This document shows positions 60,252 to 64,000 of a stretch of DNA of 64,000 nt, piece by piece. The DNA lies in assembly GCF_016808095.1 (NCBI RefSeq), contig NC_068979.1, forward strand, positions 21,907,444 to 21,971,443, read 5' to 3'. Under the pieces are notes generated by a model. It made no database searches. It was not told the DNA's origin and saw only the letters and a list, made by a program, of their open reading frames with translations. The translations under genes and the position numbers were made by a program. Numbering within the stretch: position 1 is the stretch's first letter; each line of letters opens with the position of its first letter. The DNA comes from Vigna angularis. Its lineage: Eukaryota > Streptophyta > Magnoliopsida > Fabales > Fabaceae.

Positions 60252-60320
60252 ATGATTAGATTTGTGGTATTAATTCTGCTGTTGCTCTCTATCCATCTTC
60301 TGCATGTGAGTGCAAATTAG
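60252..60320 (+). CDS. Candidate signal-peptide exon of a small secreted protein
   Basis: ATG at 60252 opens MIRFVVLILLLLSIHLL, a textbook signal-peptide core, with a perfect donor GTGAGT at 60306 in phase 0 after 18 codons; unspliced, the frame ends after 22 codons. An acceptor such as CATGTCAG near 60502 would extend it by only ten residues, so the rest of the gene, if any, was not found. Function unknown; chance is a serious alternative. Confidence 0.2.
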   Translation: MIRFVVLILLLLSIHLLHVSAN

Positions 60321-62647
60321 TATATACTATAGTAATATTTAAATGGTAGTCTGTGGTGGGAATATCAATTTAACAGCACTAACCGCTAATCATGTGCGTT
60401 CTAATGGAAAATAAAGAAAGGATGAAGGGAAGAAGACGATTCTAAATTAATGTTATTATGATTATAATTAGTTTATGTGTGTTTGGTGCATAGACATGTC
60501 AGGTCAAGCAATTTGTTGAGTCCTATCATTGGTGACTCTGTCGTTTGTGAACGGATCTCACACGGCAACCATGTCGTGGATGATTGGATTCTTATTATTC
60601 ATTCATTCAACCAATCTTCTTAGACTCCTAATGCTGCCAAAATGTTTTCAACAAGTTCTAACAAAACAACACTGTAAATTAGTCAAATTTAATAACATAT
60701 CAGAGATGGAGTAAATAAAAGCAAGTAGATTTCGTGTTCCCAATTGTCTCTGAGAAAAAAAACAATAAAAAACCCTTAAGGGGTGGCAACATGCTTGATC
60801 CTCTCTCAGTGCTACTTACTGGGATGGCAGAGAAGTTTATTCAAACTTTCAATGACGTTTAACTCCAAATTTAAAATAAAATCTTGGTCTTGAAAAAGAG
60901 AAAGTAAATAAATAATATGGAGGCCCTTGTGCTGTGGTGGGTCAGTCGTATCCTTATGGGGCTGTCCAAATTTCTCGGGGAAAGAGGTTTCTTTAATTCT
61001 CTTCAGATTTTAAAACTTGGTGTACTCGTGATATGTCTTGTATTGTATGAAAAATCAAAGATAAAAACGTTGAAAAACGTTGTACCAACATCTGTGCTCC
61101 CACCTTCACATTACCATTATGATGAGGACCATCAAACTAGCTACCACAACATGTCTTATTATCTCAGCTGCATTGAAATTTGGAATTTTTGCTTTCTTAT
61201 TTTTCTATCAATTCAAAATCATCCTAACCTATGATCCCCAACTTATTTAACTTCATATTAGGTTTCAATAGGCCTTGTTTTCTCAGCTTTATAATGCAAA
61301 TATTTATTAAGTACATTATTCAGACGAAGTTTTAAAATTGATAAATAATGTAGTACTATATATGAAGTCGTAAAAAGAGGTGGAGGTAGGTTTGGTGGTG
61401 ACGTTGGAAAGGATAGGATTTAATGGTGAGTGAGAGAAGTTTGAATAACTAAAACGTTTAAAAAATGATGAAATTGTGTGATGTACAGTGAATGATTTGA
61501 ATGAATCTGTGATGAGGGATAAAGGTCAATGAATCTAAAGTGCATTATAATATGCTATTTTGGCTGTTAACAAAGTAGCCTCATAGCCTTCTGTTCTCTA
61601 AATGATCATGAGACTTTGCTTAAGGAACGGATACATAACATGCCAACTTGTTCATTTTTATGCTTTCTATATACCTACCTATATTTTAAACCAAAATCCA
61701 TTTTCATTCAACAGTTTTTTATCTTCAAAGTTTAATATTCATGCTTGTAAAAACATTAATCACTTATTAGATGAGTTTGGTTCATCCATTCAAACATTTC
61801 CAGCAAAATTGGCACCAGTAGATTCTATTTTTCATCATATTTCACCTTATTATTTTTAAAACAACTAGAATTTCTAAGACACCATGTATGCTGAAAACAG
61901 TGCCGTGTAGGACAATTCTGGTTTGAACATTTCAGTCACTATAGCTAGGAATTGCATCACATGTTCAATAATTACTGGTGCAATCAGAGATATATTTTTG
62001 CCTCCTGAATCATGATTATAATTCATGAATAGTTAAATATAACTCAATTTTAAAAAATAAATAAAAGTAATTTAGCGTTGGTGGGTCTTTTATCTTTTGG
62101 CAAATTTTCAAATAGATTGTAAGTAATCATAATTGCATCACATATTCTTAAGATTTTAACTTGTTTAGACATTTGGACCCAATTTTGGATGAAAATTTTT
62201 AATTTGGTTTCCTTTTCCATTTTTCCTGTAATTAAGTCCAATTATTCAAAAACTTATTTTGTTAGCATTATATCAATAACATTACAGACATGTAATGTGT
62301 ATGTTTATAGTCTTTTTCTTTTTCTAAAAAATTTATTCATTTATTTACTTTAATTTTTGTATTTATTTTGCAAATAAAAAAATGTGTTACCACAAGTCAA
62401 GTCTATGGAATGATATGTGACACCATCAATTACACGTCATTGTTATTCTATTTCAATTTAATTTCTTCCTTTTAAAATCAAATTTATTATTTATTATTTA
62501 TGAAAATACTTTTAAATTAACTTTAACGATATTATTGAATTTCATATTTAAACAAATTACTTTTAATCTCATAAAAAAATATGAATTAATAATATAGTAT
62601 TTCTGAATTCCTATTCTTTTTCAAATGAAACTTAAATTTATTTAATA

Positions 62648-62651
<4 letters not shown>

Positions 62652-62704
<53 letters not shown>
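62652..62704. repeat. (TA)n microsatellite
   Basis: 53 bp of TA dinucleotides. Confidence 0.95.
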
Positions 62705-62705
<1 letters not shown>

Positions 62706-63173
62706 CAAATTATTATTTATGGGTTAAATAGGGTTGTAATCTAAATTTGAATGCATTGAAATTTGTCTATATTTCAAATACATTCAAACTTTAAAAATGA
62801 ATAAAGATAGTTTTTTTAATTCAATTTTTTTAACATGATGTTTATAACAATTAAGTTGTTAACACTTGTTCCAACTTAATTATCAACCTAAAACATTATT
62901 TAGCACATAAAACAAAGTTAACACAAATGAATTAAAAGGATTTTATTTGTTTGAAATTGAAACCCAAAATATATCAAAATTTAGAATTTGTATTGAGTTC
63001 TAATTTCTCATCTAAATTTAAAAAATAAAAACATATTTAACTTTTTTTTAATTATATTAACAAATATTATTCATCATTAAAAAAATTATGATCGTCAAAA
63101 ATCTTGAATACACAAAGTAGATATTTTTTTCAATGATTTATTATCATCTAATTAAATATGTATCCACAACTAA

Positions 63174-63179
<6 letters not shown>

Positions 63180-63237
<58 letters not shown>
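63180..63237. repeat. (TA)n microsatellite
   Basis: 58 bp of TA dinucleotides. Confidence 0.95.
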
Positions 63238-63239
<2 letters not shown>

Positions 63240-64000
63240 TCTGTTAAACAGGAAATATTTACTTGACCAAAAGCTAACTCATAAGCAGTAGCAAAAATTA
63301 AAATACATTAAAATAAATTTTCACTAACACATCTAATCTCAATCAATTATTAATAAAGGAAACAATCAATAACGTGGACAGCTACTAAATGCTCATGAAA
63401 ATTGAGATTGAACATGTGAAAATGTTGAAGATAAGAGGGAAAGAAAACAAACATATTTGTTTCAAGGTTCATTTTATGAATATCATGAAAACACAAGTTA
63501 CCATAATTTATTATCTTCTTTGTGTGACTTTTGTCATTTCAAAACAATCTCATCGTAATCATTAATTTAAAAATCTTTTTTTCATAATTAATAATTTTAC
63601 AAAAGTGTAAAAACATGTGAAAAGGTTAGGTGAATTTTATATAGGAGTGACAAAATGGGTTAAGTTTCACAAACTAATTCGTCAACTTATAGAAAAAAAG
63701 TGTGTCGGATTAAGATTTTTAACTAATTAGTCTTTTAGATTGTAAGATGAGATTGGTTACTAGTTAGTCAATGAGCTGTCAACATAAAGTAAAACTGGTT
63801 GTCATATTATTTATATAAATGTTTTTCATTTTTTGCTTTTTAAATTTTATTAATAGTTAATGTAAATAATAAAACCAAAGTTCTTACGAGTTGATTTTCA
63901 TCAATAAATATGTGATTTTTATTTTCATATTAGTGTAGTGTACTCTTCTTTGTTTATTTTCTTCTAATCAATAGAAACATAGAAACAGTTAAATGGATAT

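Larger units (their letters stand above)
60321..64000. other. AT-rich intergenic region to window end
   Basis: No gene supported. The ATG-initiated 105-codon frame at 60917-61234 has no recognisable domain. Two (TA)n tracts lie at 62652-62704 and 63180-63237. Confidence 0.5.

Noticed and set aside
60917..61234. ATG-initiated 105-codon frame with hydrophobic stretches
   Set aside because: No recognisable domain or splice structure, and AT-rich codon use like the surrounding spacer.
1..64000. CRISPR arrays, prokaryotic operons, viral or toxin genes
   Set aside because: None seen; repeats present are transposon, minisatellite or TA microsatellite in a plant context.

Overview
This is plant nuclear DNA from a dicot, most likely a legume of the Phaseoleae (Vigna/Phaseolus type). 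It is AT-rich, its genes are split by short GT-AG introns, it carries many long (TA)n tracts, and most of the identifiable sequence outside genes is LTR-retrotransposon debris. The legume assignment rests on familiarity with the repeats and on closeness of the proteins to plant families; no search was run.

Genes, left to right. (1) A complete four-exon bHLH factor of the bHLH93/ICE-like group (2255-3670, +). (2) A tRNA-Gly(CCC)-like gene with a damaged acceptor stem (4674-4745, -). (3) A two-exon nuclear SANT/Myb-like protein of about 514 residues (9109-13697, -); its 3.0 kb intron splits the SANT domain and holds a decayed Ty3/gypsy element in the opposite orientation. (4) A two-exon, 125-residue single-pass membrane protein of the At5g65660-like 'hydroxyproline-rich glycoprotein' family (22240-22704, -). 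(5) A complete six-exon Aux/IAA repressor of the IAA8/IAA9 type, 357 residues (42671-46135, +). These are independent genes, not an operon. bHLH93-like and IAA9 proteins are both transcription regulators, but nothing in the sequence links them functionally.

Mobile DNA. A 3'-truncated copia element (5073-7676, -) has a 122 bp 5' LTR. A gypsy relic lies at 10195-12480. Three long non-coding LTR-like units (15039-17453, 29047-31461, 33516-36035) share a 3' module and each carries a central field of short words in both orientations; two are flanked by 5 bp target duplications and look like solo LTRs. One of these solo LTRs sits inside the 5' LTR of an internally deleted copia element (33456-38680) in which Gag, protease and the tail of RNase H are fused in one frame. 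A second copia relic (about 46639-54410) is hit twice: a 2.4 kb Gag-only LTR element (49920-52319) lies inside its reverse transcriptase, and a 0.9 kb non-autonomous CACTA transposon (53365-54263) lies inside its 3' LTR. A hAT-like MITE (17628-18116) and seven (TA)n tracts complete the set.

The right-hand 9.5 kb (54.4-64.0 kb) and several AT-rich stretches hold no gene that can be supported. No CRISPR, bacterial or viral system is present. The most unusual features are the word-array architecture shared by the long LTR-like units and the layered nesting of elements whose breakpoints can be read to the base.
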